Origin: Gemmatimonadales bacterium
Lineage (GTDB): Bacteria; Gemmatimonadota; Gemmatimonadetes; Gemmatimonadales; GWC2-71-9
NCBI GenBank assembly: GCA_025927545.1
Contig: JAICLE010000008.1
Location: 1-63,422, forward strand
Length of the DNA stretch: 63,422 bases
Direction of reading: 5' to 3'
Position 1 is the first letter of the stretch. Each line of letters begins with the position of its first letter. Shown piece after piece: positions 40,341-48,883 of this stretch. Below the pieces are notes generated by a model, which had not been told where the DNA came from, ran no database searches, and worked only from the letters and a program-made list of their open reading frames with translations. Position numbers and translations under genes: made by a program.

Positions 40341-41153
40341 TCAGGGCCTCCCGCACGCGAGCCAGGATCCGCCGTCCACCACCACGATCGCGCCGGTGAT
40401 CCATTCGCCGGCGGGGCCGGCGAGGAACGCGACCATCTGTCCCACGTCGGCCGGCGTGCCCCAGCGCCGGAGCGGGATGGCGCGCGCCGCGTACTCGTCC
40501 ATGAAGATGTCGGGCGCGCCGCCATCCGGCGGGGTGAACGCCTTCCGCACACCCTCGGTCGGGATCGGGCCCGGGGCGACAGCGTTGACCGTGATACGGT
40601 CGGCCGCCCACTCCAGTGCCAGGGTCCGGGTGAGCGCGTCCACGCCGGCCTTGGCGGCGGTAGCGTGCGCCATCAGCGGCCATCCCCGGTAGTGGAGCGT
40701 CATGGAGATCATCACGATGCGGCCACCGCCCTGCGCCTTCATCAGCGGATAGACGGCCTGGGCGCAGTAGAAGCTGCCGTAGAGATCGGTCTCCACGACG
40801 GCGCGCCACGCGTTCGGGCTGAGCGTCGCCGAGGGGGCGTAGAAGTTCCCCGCGGCGTTATTGACCAGGATGTCGAGCCGTCCATGCTCGCCGGCCACCT
40901 GCTCGACCATCCGGGCCGCCGCCTCGGGCTCGCGTACGTTGGTCTGCACCGTGCTGACCCGCGCGCCGGCAGCCCTGAGCTCGGCGGCCGCCGGCTCCAG
41001 GTGCTCGAGCTTTCGGCTGGCGATGGCCACCGTGGCGCCCGCCTCGGCGAGACATGAGGCGATGCCCAGGCCGATCCCGGTGCCGCCGCCTGTCACCAGC
41101 GCCACCCGGCCAGCGAGCATTCCCGGCCGGAAGATGCCGCCGGCCGCGGTCAC
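40341..41153 (-). CDS. Short-chain dehydrogenase, 2,4-dienoyl-CoA reductase-like
   Basis: A 270-residue SDR. NADP(H)-binding TGGGTGIG (about 21-28), NNAAGNF (about 97-103) and VDGGS near the end identify the 2,4-dienoyl-CoA reductase-like branch. The usual catalytic YxxxK is replaced by HATAAKAG, which is normal for that branch because it uses a different proton donor. The likely reaction is reduction of 2,4-dienoyl-CoA in beta-oxidation of unsaturated fatty acids. The ATG overlaps the hydratase stop (ATGA), supporting a fatty-acid role for both. Confidence 0.88.
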   Translation of the reverse strand: MTAAGGIFRPGMLAGRVALVTGGGTGIGLGIASCLAEAGATVAIASRKLEHLEPAAAELRAAGARVSTVQTNVREPEAAARMVEQVAGEHGRLDILVNNAAGNFYAPSATLSPNAWRAVVETDLYGSFYCAQAVYPLMKAQGGGRIVMISMTLHYRGWPLMAHATAAKAGVDALTRTLALEWAADRITVNAVAPGPIPTEGVRKAFTPPDGGAPDIFMDEYAARAIPLRRWGTPADVGQMVAFLAGPAGEWITGAIVVVDGGSWLACGRP

Positions 41154-41938
41154 TGACGCTCGGCCCGAGCGGCGACGCGCGCGGCGAACCCGTCGAGCCG
41201 GCGGCGGAACTCCTCCGCCTGCAGCGCCTGCAACTGGGCGGCACCCTCGGTGGCGAGCACCTGCTCGAGCGCGCCCATCTCCTGGGCCCGGACGAGCCGC
41301 TTGATGGCGCGGACACTCGCGGTGGCGCCCGCCGTGAGGCGGCCGGCCAGCGCCGTGAGCTCGGCTTCAACGACCGGGTCGTCCACGACTTCATCCACCA
41401 GGCCCATCGCCTGGGCGCGGATGGCGCCGATCGTCTCGCCCGCCAGCAGGATCCGGAGCGCCGGCCCGATGCCGACCAGCCGCGGAAGGGTGAACGTCGA
41501 GCCGCCGTCGGGCACGAGCCCCATGCGGGCGAACGCGGACGTGAAGGTCGCGCTCGCAGTGGCGAGGCGGAGGTCGCAGGCGAGCGCGAGATCGAGGCCG
41601 AAGCCCGCGGCGGTTCCCTCGACCACCGCGAGGACCGGCACGGGGCACCGCACGACCGCGAGGATGGCGGCCTGGAAATCGGCCAGGCCGCGCTGAAGCT
41701 CGGCCACGGGGGGAGCGTCTCCCAGACTGCGGAGCCAGTGGAGGTCGAGCCCGGCGGAGAAGTGCCCGCCGGCACCGCGGAGGATCACCAGCTCCGCGAC
41801 GCCCGTCTCCTCGACCTCGTCGAGCGCGTCCGCGATGGCCCGGGCCACCTCGGGAACGAGCGCGTTGCGACGGGCCGGCCGGTTGATGGTGAGCCGGTGG
41901 ACCTCACCGTCGGCGCGGGACAGCAGCTCCTGGGGCAT
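41150..41938 (-). CDS. Enoyl-CoA hydratase/isomerase family protein
   Basis: A 262-residue crotonase-fold enzyme. The CoA/oxyanion-hole segments are GAGGHFSAGLDLHWL (about 55-69) and VEGTAAGFGLDLALACDLRLA (about 105-125), with ARMGLVPDGGSTFTLPRLVG following. The position where hydratases have a second glutamate reads Asp/Gly-rich, so it may be an isomerase or another crotonase rather than a classical hydratase. The downstream SDR starts inside its stop. It is likely part of fatty-acid beta-oxidation. The start at 41938 lies 16 bases downstream of the fabI stop, so the fabI transcript may continue into it. Confidence 0.9.
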   Translation of the reverse strand: MPQELLSRADGEVHRLTINRPARRNALVPEVARAIADALDEVEETGVAELVILRGAGGHFSAGLDLHWLRSLGDAPPVAELQRGLADFQAAILAVVRCPVPVLAVVEGTAAGFGLDLALACDLRLATASATFTSAFARMGLVPDGGSTFTLPRLVGIGPALRILLAGETIGAIRAQAMGLVDEVVDDPVVEAELTALAGRLTAGATASVRAIKRLVRAQEMGALEQVLATEGAAQLQALQAEEFRRRLDGFAARVAARAERQ

Positions 41939-41954
41939 CGGTCCGAAGTATACG

Positions 41955-42854
41955 TCAGCCGGCGTCGGCCGGCACCGCCATCCCCATCGCGTGAAAGCCG
42001 TTGTCCACGTAAACGATGCTGCCCGTGATCGCCGAGGCGAGCGGGCTCGACAGGAATGCGGCGGCGTGGCCCACGTCCGCGGCGTCGATGGGGCGGGGGA
42101 GGGGAGAGTTGGCGGCGGTATACCGGATCATGGTATCGATGAAGCCGATCGCCGTGGCCGCGCGTGACGCCCAGGGTCCGGCGGAGATCGCATTGATCCG
42201 GACCCCCCAGCGGCGGCCCGCCTCGAACGCCAGCGTCCGCGTGTCCGCCTCGAGCGCCGCCTTGGCCGACGACATGCCGCCGCCGTAGCCCGGGATCACC
42301 CGTTCGCCCGCCAGGTACGTGAGCGAGAGGAACGCGCCGCCGGGCCGCATCAGCGGGGCCAGGTGCCGGACGAGACTCACATTGCTGTACGCGCTCACGC
42401 CGACGGCGGCGAGGTACCCCTGCCGGCTGGTGTCCACCAGAGGCAACTTGACCTCGGGGCCGTTGGCCAGGCTGTGCACCACGATGTCGAGCCCGGCCTC
42501 GCCGAAGTCCTGCCGCAGCCGCTCGGTCATCCCGTGGATGCTGAAGTCGCCCTGCTCCTTGTAGCGCTTGTTCTCGCGGATCTCGTTCGGAGCCTCGGCG
42601 AGGGTATCGAACGCCGCGTCGAGCGGATAGATCCGCTCGAACTCGAGCCGTCGTCCGTCGCCGAGCCGCATGGACTGGTCCATCTTGCCGCGCTCGAGGA
42701 GCTTGGTGAAGATCCCGAGCGCCGGCGGCCAGCTCGCGACGCAGATCGAGGCCCCCGCTTCCGCGAGTGCCTTGGCGATCGCGAACCCGAAGCCGCCGTC
42801 GTCGGAGACGCCGGCGATGAGGGCCCGCTTGCCGGTCAGGTCAATGGGGAGCAT
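41955..42854 (-). CDS. fabI: Enoyl-[acyl-carrier-protein] reductase, plant-type FabI
   Basis: A 299-residue NADH-dependent enoyl-ACP reductase of type II fatty-acid synthesis. The nucleotide site is [17 protein letters not shown] (about 14-30). The active site shows Tyr180 (LTYLAGER), Tyr190 (IPGYGGG) and Lys198 (SSAKAAL). The eight-residue Tyr-Lys spacing, the longer body and segments such as [10 protein letters not shown] and GFIDTM match the plant/chlamydial FabI type rather than the E. coli type (262 residues, spacing seven). The start was chosen at [13 protein letters not shown]; an upstream in-frame extension would run through the GTGGGTC word repeats. It is the first gene of the minus cluster with the hydratase and SDR. 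Confidence 0.95.
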   Translation of the reverse strand: MLPIDLTGKRALIAGVSDDGGFGFAIAKALAEAGASICVASWPPALGIFTKLLERGKMDQSMRLGDGRRLEFERIYPLDAAFDTLAEAPNEIRENKRYKEQGDFSIHGMTERLRQDFGEAGLDIVVHSLANGPEVKLPLVDTSRQGYLAAVGVSAYSNVSLVRHLAPLMRPGGAFLSLTYLAGERVIPGYGGGMSSAKAALEADTRTLAFEAGRRWGVRINAISAGPWASRAATAIGFIDTMIRYTAANSPLPRPIDAADVGHAAAFLSSPLASAITGSIVYVDNGFHAMGMAVPADAG

Positions 42855-42864
42855 GGGGGCTTTC

Positions 42865-42931
42865 GTGAGTCGTGGGTCGTGGGTCGTGAGTTCGACGATC
42901 GTCGGCCGCGGCGCCCGCGCCGCCGACTCAC
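42865..42931. repeat. Inverted heptamer-word element (GTGRGTC)
   Basis: The left arm has four tandem seven-base words: GTGAGTC, GTGGGTC, GTGGGTC, GTGAGTT (42865-42892). The right arm has the inverted word GACTCAC at 42925-42931. The interior contains a GC-rich palindromic stretch (GGCCGCGGCGCCCGCGCCGCC). It occupies the gap between the permease stop and the fabI start. Confidence 0.75.
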
Positions 42932-42954
42932 GACGTCCGAGCAAGTATATCCCT

Positions 42955-45501
42955 TCATTCCCCCCGCAGCACCTGGAGCGGCGGGCGGCGGATCACCTCG
43001 CGGCTGCTGACCAGGCCCACCGCCACGGTAAGGCCCACGACGGCCGCGCCGAGGCCGGCGAGCGGCAGCAGCGGCAAGGCGAACTTTCCGTCGAACACGA
43101 ACCGCGCGAGCGCCCAGCCCGCCACGCCCGACAACAGCAGCGCCACCACGGCGGCCAGCGCGCCAAGCGAAAGATATTCCGAGAGCACGATGCGGAAGAG
43201 CTGGCCGCGGGTCGCCCCGAGCGTCCGGAGCAGCGCCCCCTCCCGCACCCGCTGGAACCGGCTCGTCGCCAGCGCTCCGACCAGCACCACCGCACCGGTC
43301 CCCAGCGTGAACAGCGCCATGAACCGGATCGCCAGGACCACGCGATCGATGAGCCGCTCCAGCGTTTCCTGCACGGCGGACAGGTCCACCGTGGTCACGT
43401 TGGGCAACCGCTCGGCGATGCGGCGCTGAAGGGCCCCGCGCGCGGCCGCGTCCTCGACCCGGGTGAGCACCGCGAAGGTGCGGGGCGCCTGCTCGAGCGC
43501 GCCCGGCGCGAACACCGCGAAGAAGTTCGGCTCGAACCGGGCCCAGTCCACCTCGCGGAGACTCGCGACCCGGCTCGCGAGCGGCACGCCCTGGACGTCC
43601 CATACGATCCGGTCGCCCACGCGCACCCCGAGCTCCCCGGCCAGGTCGCGCTCGATGGAGACCTCGGGTTCCGCGCCCCCGGGGGTCCACCACCTCCCGG
43701 CCACGATCCGCTCGGATGCGACGAGGGTGTCGCGGTAGGTGGACCGGTACTCGCGACGGAGGGCCCAGGCGTTCGCGGGGCCCGTACCATCCCTTCCACC
43801 CCCGCTGTCCGCCAGCGCGAGCGTGACCGGCCGGCCCTTGATCGACTGGATCCGCATCGGCACGATGGGTACCGGTCCCACGGCCCGATAGCCGCCGGCC
43901 CGGAGCTCCTGCTCCGTGCCTGCGAGCTGGTCGGGCTGGATGTCGAACAGGACCAGGTTGGGACGCGCGGGGCCGCCGGTCAGTCGGAGCGTGCGGAGCA
44001 GATTGTCCTGTACGAGAAACACCGTGGCAAGCAGGAACGCGCCAAAGCCGATCGCCAGCACGATCGTGGTGGTTTGGTTCGATGGCCGGTGCAGGTTGGC
44101 GACTCCCTGTCGCCAGGCGTATGGCCACGTGCCCGGAAGCCAGCGGCGCGCCGCGCGGATCAGGGCCGACGCGGCGCCCCACAGGAGCAACAGGGCGACC
44201 GCGACACCGCCGGAAAAGATCGCCCCCTGGCGCCAGCTCCCGACCTGCAATGCCGCCAGCGCGACCGTGCTGCCGGCGAGCGCCGCGATGGCCGCGAGCC
44301 GCCATGGATCGAGCCCGGCGCCCGTCGGCACCACCTCCCGGCGCAGCGCGGCGAGCGGCGGCACCCGGCGCACCGCGAGCAACGGCGGCAGCGCGAAGAT
44401 GAGCGCCACCCAGATCCCCATCCCCATCCCGAGCGCCACCGCGCGCGGCGACACCGAGGTGTGCACGTCCACCGGCAGGAGCCCCGCCAACAGCCCCGGA
44501 AGCGCCCGTTGGGCGAGGGCGCCGAGCGCCGCGCCCGCGGCGCTTCCGACGAGCCCCATCACGGCAGCCTCGAGTCCGTAGATGGCGAGCACCCGGCCAA
44601 CGCTCGCGCCGAGGCAGCGGAGCACCGCCACGGTATCGAGCCGCTGGCGGATGAAGATGACGATCGCGCTCGCGACGCCCAGCCCTCCGAGCAGCAGCGC
44701 GATGAGCCCTACGAGTCCGAGATAGCCGGTGAGGCGTCCGAGCGTATCGTTCAGGTTGGCCTGGTCCTCGGCCACGGTGCGAACCCGTACGCGCTCGGGC
44801 TGGAGCACGGGCCGATACCGCCCGGCCAGCACCTGGGGCGACACTCCGGACGGAAGCCGCACGAACGCTTCGTACTCGGCGCGCGCGCCGAATCCGAGGA
44901 GGTGGGTGGCGGCGAGGTCCCGCGCCGGGATGTAGATGCGCGGGCCGAACGCGGCGCGGACCCCGACGTTGCCGGGGGCGCTCACCACGCCGCCGGCGAT
45001 GACGAAGCGCGCCTCGCCGAGCGCGAGCGTGTCACCCACCCGTGCGCTCAGCGCCGTCAGGAGCGAGGGCTCCACCACCACGCGGCCGCCCTGCTGCAGC
45101 CCGGACCACGCCTCCGCGGGATCGGTACGGATTCCGCCGTAGAACGGGTAGCCGGGCTCGACGGCGGCCACCTGCACGAGCCGGGTGCCGCGGGTGCGCG
45201 GCACGTAGGCCATCGCGGAGAAGCTGGTGAGCCGCGCGACGCGGCCGCCCTGCCGAGCCAGCGTATCGAGCACCGCCTCGGCCGTCCGCGGGAGAGGCTG
45301 GCGGGCGGAGAGAGCGAGATCGGCGCCGAGCAGCGCCCGGGCCTGGCCGCGGACGGAGTCGCGCAGGTTGTCGGCGAACGATCCGATCGCCACGAGCGCG
45401 GCCACGCCGATGGCCACCGAGGCGGTGAGCAGCAGCAGCCGGCGCGGGGCGGCCCGGATTTCCCGCGCCGCCATGCGCAGCACGAAGGGAATGCCGCTCA
45501 C
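42955..45501 (-). CDS. ABC transporter permease, FtsX/YbbP-like
   Basis: An 848-residue inner-membrane permease with two FtsX/MacB-type units. The N-terminal helix ([21 protein letters not shown]) is followed by a periplasmic domain, then a three-helix block ([23 protein letters not shown] ... [15 protein letters not shown]). The second half repeats this: [19 protein letters not shown], periplasmic domain, and [49 protein letters not shown]. The domain layout matches YbbP-type permeases that partner YbbA. The ATPase gene directly upstream is coupled by ATGA. A role in lipoprotein or envelope export is only suggested by the family. Confidence 0.9.
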   Translation of the reverse strand: MSGIPFVLRMAAREIRAAPRRLLLLTASVAIGVAALVAIGSFADNLRDSVRGQARALLGADLALSARQPLPRTAEAVLDTLARQGGRVARLTSFSAMAYVPRTRGTRLVQVAAVEPGYPFYGGIRTDPAEAWSGLQQGGRVVVEPSLLTALSARVGDTLALGEARFVIAGGVVSAPGNVGVRAAFGPRIYIPARDLAATHLLGFGARAEYEAFVRLPSGVSPQVLAGRYRPVLQPERVRVRTVAEDQANLNDTLGRLTGYLGLVGLIALLLGGLGVASAIVIFIRQRLDTVAVLRCLGASVGRVLAIYGLEAAVMGLVGSAAGAALGALAQRALPGLLAGLLPVDVHTSVSPRAVALGMGMGIWVALIFALPPLLAVRRVPPLAALRREVVPTGAGLDPWRLAAIAALAGSTVALAALQVGSWRQGAIFSGGVAVALLLLWGAASALIRAARRWLPGTWPYAWRQGVANLHRPSNQTTTIVLAIGFGAFLLATVFLVQDNLLRTLRLTGGPARPNLVLFDIQPDQLAGTEQELRAGGYRAVGPVPIVPMRIQSIKGRPVTLALADSGGGRDGTGPANAWALRREYRSTYRDTLVASERIVAGRWWTPGGAEPEVSIERDLAGELGVRVGDRIVWDVQGVPLASRVASLREVDWARFEPNFFAVFAPGALEQAPRTFAVLTRVEDAAARGALQRRIAERLPNVTTVDLSAVQETLERLIDRVVLAIRFMALFTLGTGAVVLVGALATSRFQRVREGALLRTLGATRGQLFRIVLSEYLSLGALAAVVALLLSGVAGWALARFVFDGKFALPLLPLAGLGAAVVGLTVAVGLVSSREVIRRPPLQVLRGE

Positions 45502-46166
45502 GCCGCGCTGTCGGCCACGATCGCCCCGTCGGCCAGGCGGATGGTGCGCCGTGCGAGCGCGGCGAGATCGTGATCGTGGGTCACCAGGACCAGCGTCGTG
45601 CCCAGATCCCGGTTGAGCTCGGTCATGAGCTCGATGATCGTGGCACCCGTCCGGGCGTCCAGATTGCCGGTAGGCTCGTCCGCGAGCAGCACTTTCGGAC
45701 GCGTGCTGAACGCGCGCGCGAGGGCGACACGCTGCTGCTCGCCGCCGGAGAGCTGGGCCGGGTAGTGGTGGCCGCGGCCGCCGAGGCCGACCCGCTCGAG
45801 CAGCTCGGTGGCGCGCGCCGCGGCTGGCTCGCCGCGGAGCTCGAGCGGGACCTGCACATTCTCCACGGCGGTAAGGGTCGGGATGAGCTGGAAGGACTGG
45901 AAGACGAAGCCGATCTTTTGGCCGCGGAGACGCGTGAGGCGCTCCTCGTCGAGCGCGCCAAGCTCCTCGCCGTCGAGGTGCACCGTGCCGGCGCTCGGGC
46001 GATCGAGGCCCGCCAGCAGACCGAGCAGCGTGGTCTTGCCGCTGCCCGACGGTCCGACGATGGCGACGAACGAGCCGGGCTCCACGTGGAACGTGATATC
46101 CTTCAGCACCGTGAGCCGGTGGCCACCGGAATGATAGGTTTTCGAGAGCGAGGCGCAGCGCAGCAT
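45498..46166 (-). CDS. ABC transporter ATP-binding protein, YbbA/LolD-like
   Basis: A 222-residue ATPase. Walker A is GPSGSGKTT (about 39-47), the Q-loop is FVFQSFQLIPTLTA, the signature is LSGGEQQRVALARA, Walker B is VLLADEPTGNLD, and the switch His is in LVTHDHDLA. The GNLD ending and size are typical of the MacB/LolD/YbbA subfamily that energises FtsX-type permeases. Its stop overlaps the permease ATG (ATGA). Its ATG at 46166 shares the palindromic CATG with the start of the divergent lipase gene. Confidence 0.95.
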   Translation of the reverse strand: MLRCASLSKTYHSGGHRLTVLKDITFHVEPGSFVAIVGPSGSGKTTLLGLLAGLDRPSAGTVHLDGEELGALDEERLTRLRGQKIGFVFQSFQLIPTLTAVENVQVPLELRGEPAAARATELLERVGLGGRGHHYPAQLSGGEQQRVALARAFSTRPKVLLADEPTGNLDARTGATIIELMTELNRDLGTTLVLVTHDHDLAALARRTIRLADGAIVADSAA

Positions 46167-46872
46167 GGTCTCAATGATATCCCGGTGGGGAGGGCTCGGT
46201 CTGCTGCTGATCGCCGCCGCGGCATGCGACCGGAAGCCTGCGCCTCCGGCCGCGGCGCCGCCGCCCGCGGGATCAGCGGCCCCCGCGGCCGACTCGCGCG
46301 GCAGGGTGGTCTTTCTCGGCACGAGCCTGACGGCCGGCTTGGGCCTCGATCCGGCCGAGGCATATCCCGCGCTGGTGCAGCGGAAGATCGACTCCGCCGG
46401 GTTGCCCTTCGCCGTCGTCAATGCCGGCGTGAGCGGCGAGACCTCGGCGGGTGCACGGCGGCGCATTGACTGGCTCATGCGTGAGCCGGCGGCCGTGCTG
46501 GTGATCGAGACCGGCGCGAACGACGCGCTTCGCGGGCTCGACGTGGACTCGCTGGTGGCCAACATCCAGGCCATCATCGACCGCGCGCGGCAACAGGTTC
46601 CGCCACCGGAAATCGTGCTGGTGGGGATGCGGTCGCCGCCGAATCTCGGAGCCGCCTACGTCCGACGGTTCGACGCGGCCTACGCCACTCTGGCCCGGCG
46701 GAACCGGGTAGCACTGGTGCCATTCCTGCTCGAGGGGGTGGCGGGGGTCGACTCGCTCAACCAGGCCGACGCCATTCACCCGACGGCGGCAGGACAGCGG
46801 AAGCTGGCGGAGACGGTGTGGCCGGCGGTCGAGGGGGCGGCAAGGCGGGCAGGCGGTCGGGCGGTCAGGTAG
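46165..46872 (+). CDS. SGNH/GDSL esterase, TesA-like lipoprotein
   Basis: A 235-residue exported esterase. A lipoprotein signal (LGLLLIAAAAC, Cys at about 21) leads to an Ala/Pro linker and an SGNH hydrolase domain: block I LGTSLTAGLGL (Ser nucleophile; Thr replaces the usual Asp), block II NAGVSGETSAG, block III ETGANDALRG and block V DAIHPTAAG. TesA-like enzymes hydrolyse acyl-CoA or lysophospholipids in the periplasm. The order tesA-like / divergent ybbA-like / ybbP-like equals that of E. coli. ATG 46174 is an alternative start. The last codons (RRAGGRAVR) are encoded by the GGCGGTC word repeats. Confidence 0.87.
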   Translation: MVSMISRWGGLGLLLIAAAACDRKPAPPAAAPPPAGSAAPAADSRGRVVFLGTSLTAGLGLDPAEAYPALVQRKIDSAGLPFAVVNAGVSGETSAGARRRIDWLMREPAAVLVIETGANDALRGLDVDSLVANIQAIIDRARQQVPPPEIVLVGMRSPPNLGAAYVRRFDAAYATLARRNRVALVPFLLEGVAGVDSLNQADAIHPTAAGQRKLAETVWPAVEGAARRAGGRAVR

Positions 46873-46921
46873 CCTGGAGCTTCACAGGCTTGGCGGACCG
46901 CCCGCCCGCTCCGCCGACCCG
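46844..46921. repeat. Inverted octamer-word element (GGCGGTCR)
   Basis: The left arm is GGCGGGCA, GGCGGTCG and GGCGGTCA (46844-46867). The right arm, starting near GGCGGACCGCCC (46892), carries inverted words GACCGCCC and CGCCGACC. The element spans the end of the tesA-like gene and the gap before the aminotransferase stop. The word is the complement of the GACCGCCC word inside the dnaE2-like gene. Confidence 0.7.
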
Positions 46922-46922
46922 C

Positions 46923-48125
46923 TTACCTCCGCAGCACCTCCCTCAACGTCCCCACCGCCGCGTCGATCTCGGCCGCCGTGTTGTAGTAATGGGGTGAGAT
47001 CCGGAGCGCCGAGGCGGCGTGTTTTTCGTCCATGTCGATGACCGCGTCCTCTCGGACGGGTGAGCTGGTGTTGATCCCGCGAGCCCGCAGAATCAGCTTG
47101 ATCTCGGCGGCGGGGCGGCCCGCGGGCTCGATGGTGACGATGGCGCAGAGGTCGGCGCCCCGGTCGAGTACCCGGACACCGGCCAGCTCGGCCAGCCGAA
47201 CCCGGGCGTACGCGGCCAGTGCGCGGGCGCGGTCCCGCGCGGTCTCGATGCCGACGCCGAGCGCGTAGCGGGCCGCGGCGCCCACGCCGAGCACCAGCGC
47301 GGACGAGATCTCCCACAGCTCGAACCGGCGCGCGTCCGGCGTGAGCTCGAACCGGTCCGGATCCAGCCAATCGGCGCCGTGCATGTCCACCAGCAGTGGG
47401 TGCGCGCCGGCCGCGAGCACCCGATCGGACGCGTAGAGGAAGCCGACGCCGCGGGGGCCCCGGAGGAACTTGCGTGAGGTGGCGGCCAGGTAGTCGCACC
47501 CGATCGCCCCGACGTCGATCGGGATCTGCCCGACCGCCTGACAGGCGTCCACCAGGTACGGGACCGCGGCCGAGCGGCAGGCCTCGCCCACCGCGGCAAC
47601 GTCCTGCACCAGGCCCGAGTTGGTCGGCACCCAGGTGACGGCCACCAGCTTCGGCTGCTGCTGCCGAATCAGTCCGCGCACGGCATCCGGATCCACGCCA
47701 CCTTGGGCGAGGTCCGGCGCGCGCACGACCCGCACGCCCCGACGGCGGGCCAGTGACAGGTACATGATCTGGTTGGAGGCGTAGTCGGCCCGGCTCGTGA
47801 GGATGACGTCGCCCGGGGCAAAGTCGAAGACGCCGAGCGCCTGGGCAAAGGCGGCGGTCGAGTTCTGGGTGAACGCGATATTGCGCCGCGCCGCGCCGAG
47901 CAGCCGGGAGACGTCCTCCGCTGCCTCCCGGAGCGCTCCAGCGCAATGCTCCATGGCCTCGTACCCGCCCAGCTTGTCCTCCAGGTCGAGGTGAGCGTCC
48001 ACCGCCTCGCGGACGGGACGCGGAACCAGGGATGCGCCGGCGTTATTGAGGTGGATGCGCCGCTCGCAACCTGGGGTGTCGGCCCGCCAGCGAGCTACGG
48101 CCGGGGAATCGGCCGGCGCCTTCAT
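46923..48125 (-). CDS. Class V aminotransferase-like PLP enzyme
   Basis: A 400-residue fold-type I PLP enzyme of the cysteine-desulfurase/class V family. LNNAGASLVPRPV marks the start, FTQNSTAAFAQAL binds the phosphate, YLVDACQAVGQIPIDV supplies the PLP Asp, and the Schiff-base lysine is in ATSRKFLRGPRGVGFLY (about 225). The active-site Cys loop of true desulfurases is not evident, so it may be a lyase or aminotransferase, for example of the EgtE type; this is a guess. The start at 48125 overlaps the GntR stop (ATGA), so the regulator and enzyme form one coupled transcript. Confidence 0.88.
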   Translation of the reverse strand: MKAPADSPAVARWRADTPGCERRIHLNNAGASLVPRPVREAVDAHLDLEDKLGGYEAMEHCAGALREAAEDVSRLLGAARRNIAFTQNSTAAFAQALGVFDFAPGDVILTSRADYASNQIMYLSLARRRGVRVVRAPDLAQGGVDPDAVRGLIRQQQPKLVAVTWVPTNSGLVQDVAAVGEACRSAAVPYLVDACQAVGQIPIDVGAIGCDYLAATSRKFLRGPRGVGFLYASDRVLAAGAHPLLVDMHGADWLDPDRFELTPDARRFELWEISSALVLGVGAAARYALGVGIETARDRARALAAYARVRLAELAGVRVLDRGADLCAIVTIEPAGRPAAEIKLILRARGINTSSPVREDAVIDMDEKHAASALRISPHYYNTAAEIDAAVGTLREVLRR

Positions 48126-48778
48126 GGGGTGGGTGTCTCCAGGCGGCCGGCCGTCCACGCCTCAAGCTCGGCGAGGCCTCGGCGCCACTGCAGCTCGAAC
48201 ACTGCAGCGACGCTGTCAGGACCATCCGAGCGCAGGGCGCGGAGGATCTTAGCGTGGGGGAGTGTCGAGAGGCTGAGGCGGCCCGCGTCGCGCATGTAGG
48301 CGGCGAGATAGCGGCGCGGCACCTGACGCAGCGAGGCGATCAGCTCCAGCAGCCGTCGGTTGGGACAGCTCTCGAGGAGCACCCGGTGCCACTCATCCTC
48401 GATGTCGAGGCAGGCGGTAGCGTCGCCCCTGGTGTGCTCCAGGCGCCGGTCCAGCTCGGCCAGGTACTCGAGCCGTTCGGGCGGCGGCTCGGAGGAGAGC
48501 CGGAGCGCCAGGGACTCGAGGGTGCCGAGGATGGTGCCGACCTCGTGGAGCTCGGAGGCGTCAAGCGACCGCACCCGAAAGCCTCGGCCCATGCTGTTCT
48601 CCAGCACCCCCTCGCGCGCCAGGCGAAGCAGGGCCTCGCGCACCGGCGTTCGGCTCACACCGAGCTGGGCGGCGAGATCGGAGTCACGGAGTCGGGTCCC
48701 GTCGGGCAGGCTGCCGCGGTGGATTCGGTCGAGCACTTGGCGGTAGACTTCGTCGCGCAACGGAACTCGTGATATCAT
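48122..48778 (-). CDS. GntR-family regulator with FCD domain
   Basis: A 218-residue transcription factor. The winged helix is LRDEVYRQVLDRIHRGSLPDGTRLRDSDLAAQLGVSRTPVREALLRLAREGVLENS (about 7-62). The C-terminal helical FCD domain (about 75-205) has metal/ligand-type residues such as HEVGTILGTLESLAL and DIEDEWHRVLLESC. FCD regulators typically respond to organic acids or amino acids and repress by binding palindromes. A 23-base palindrome lies 46 bases upstream of its start, between it and the divergent secreted-protein gene, so it probably autoregulates and controls both directions. The coupled downstream gene is a class V PLP enzyme, suggesting amino-acid-related ligands. Confidence 0.93.
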   Translation of the reverse strand: MISRVPLRDEVYRQVLDRIHRGSLPDGTRLRDSDLAAQLGVSRTPVREALLRLAREGVLENSMGRGFRVRSLDASELHEVGTILGTLESLALRLSSEPPPERLEYLAELDRRLEHTRGDATACLDIEDEWHRVLLESCPNRRLLELIASLRQVPRRYLAAYMRDAGRLSLSTLPHAKILRALRSDGPDSVAAVFELQWRRGLAELEAWTAGRLETPTP

Positions 48779-48824
48779 GTTGACCGCGATTCTGACGGGG
48801 ACTACCAGACCAGTGGTGTGAAAG

Positions 48825-48847
48825 ATTCTGTATACGGTATGTAGAAT
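48825..48847. promoter_or_regulatory. GntR-type operator overlapping a promoter
   Basis: The dyad ATTCT-N2-ATAC-N-GTAT-N2-AGAAT is symmetric about 48836 and contains the GTATAC core common for FCD-type GntR operators. On the plus strand it overlaps a -10-like TAGAAT (48842-48847) with GTGAAA 18 bases upstream. Binding would block transcription toward the secreted-protein gene and probably the gntR gene itself. Confidence 0.65.
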
Positions 48848-48883
48848 GTGAATATTTCGCAAGCCAAACCGCCAGGAGGCCCC

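Noticed and set aside
42670-45573. Very long plus-strand open frame (967 codons) opposite the permease
   Set aside because: The product is Arg/His/Gly/Glu-rich low-complexity without motifs, antisense to a clear ABC permease and fabI; it is a GC-driven shadow.
48811-48820. ACCA...TGGT dyad near 48803-48816 as a second operator
   Set aside because: Arms of only four bases; expected by chance and much weaker than the palindrome at 48825.
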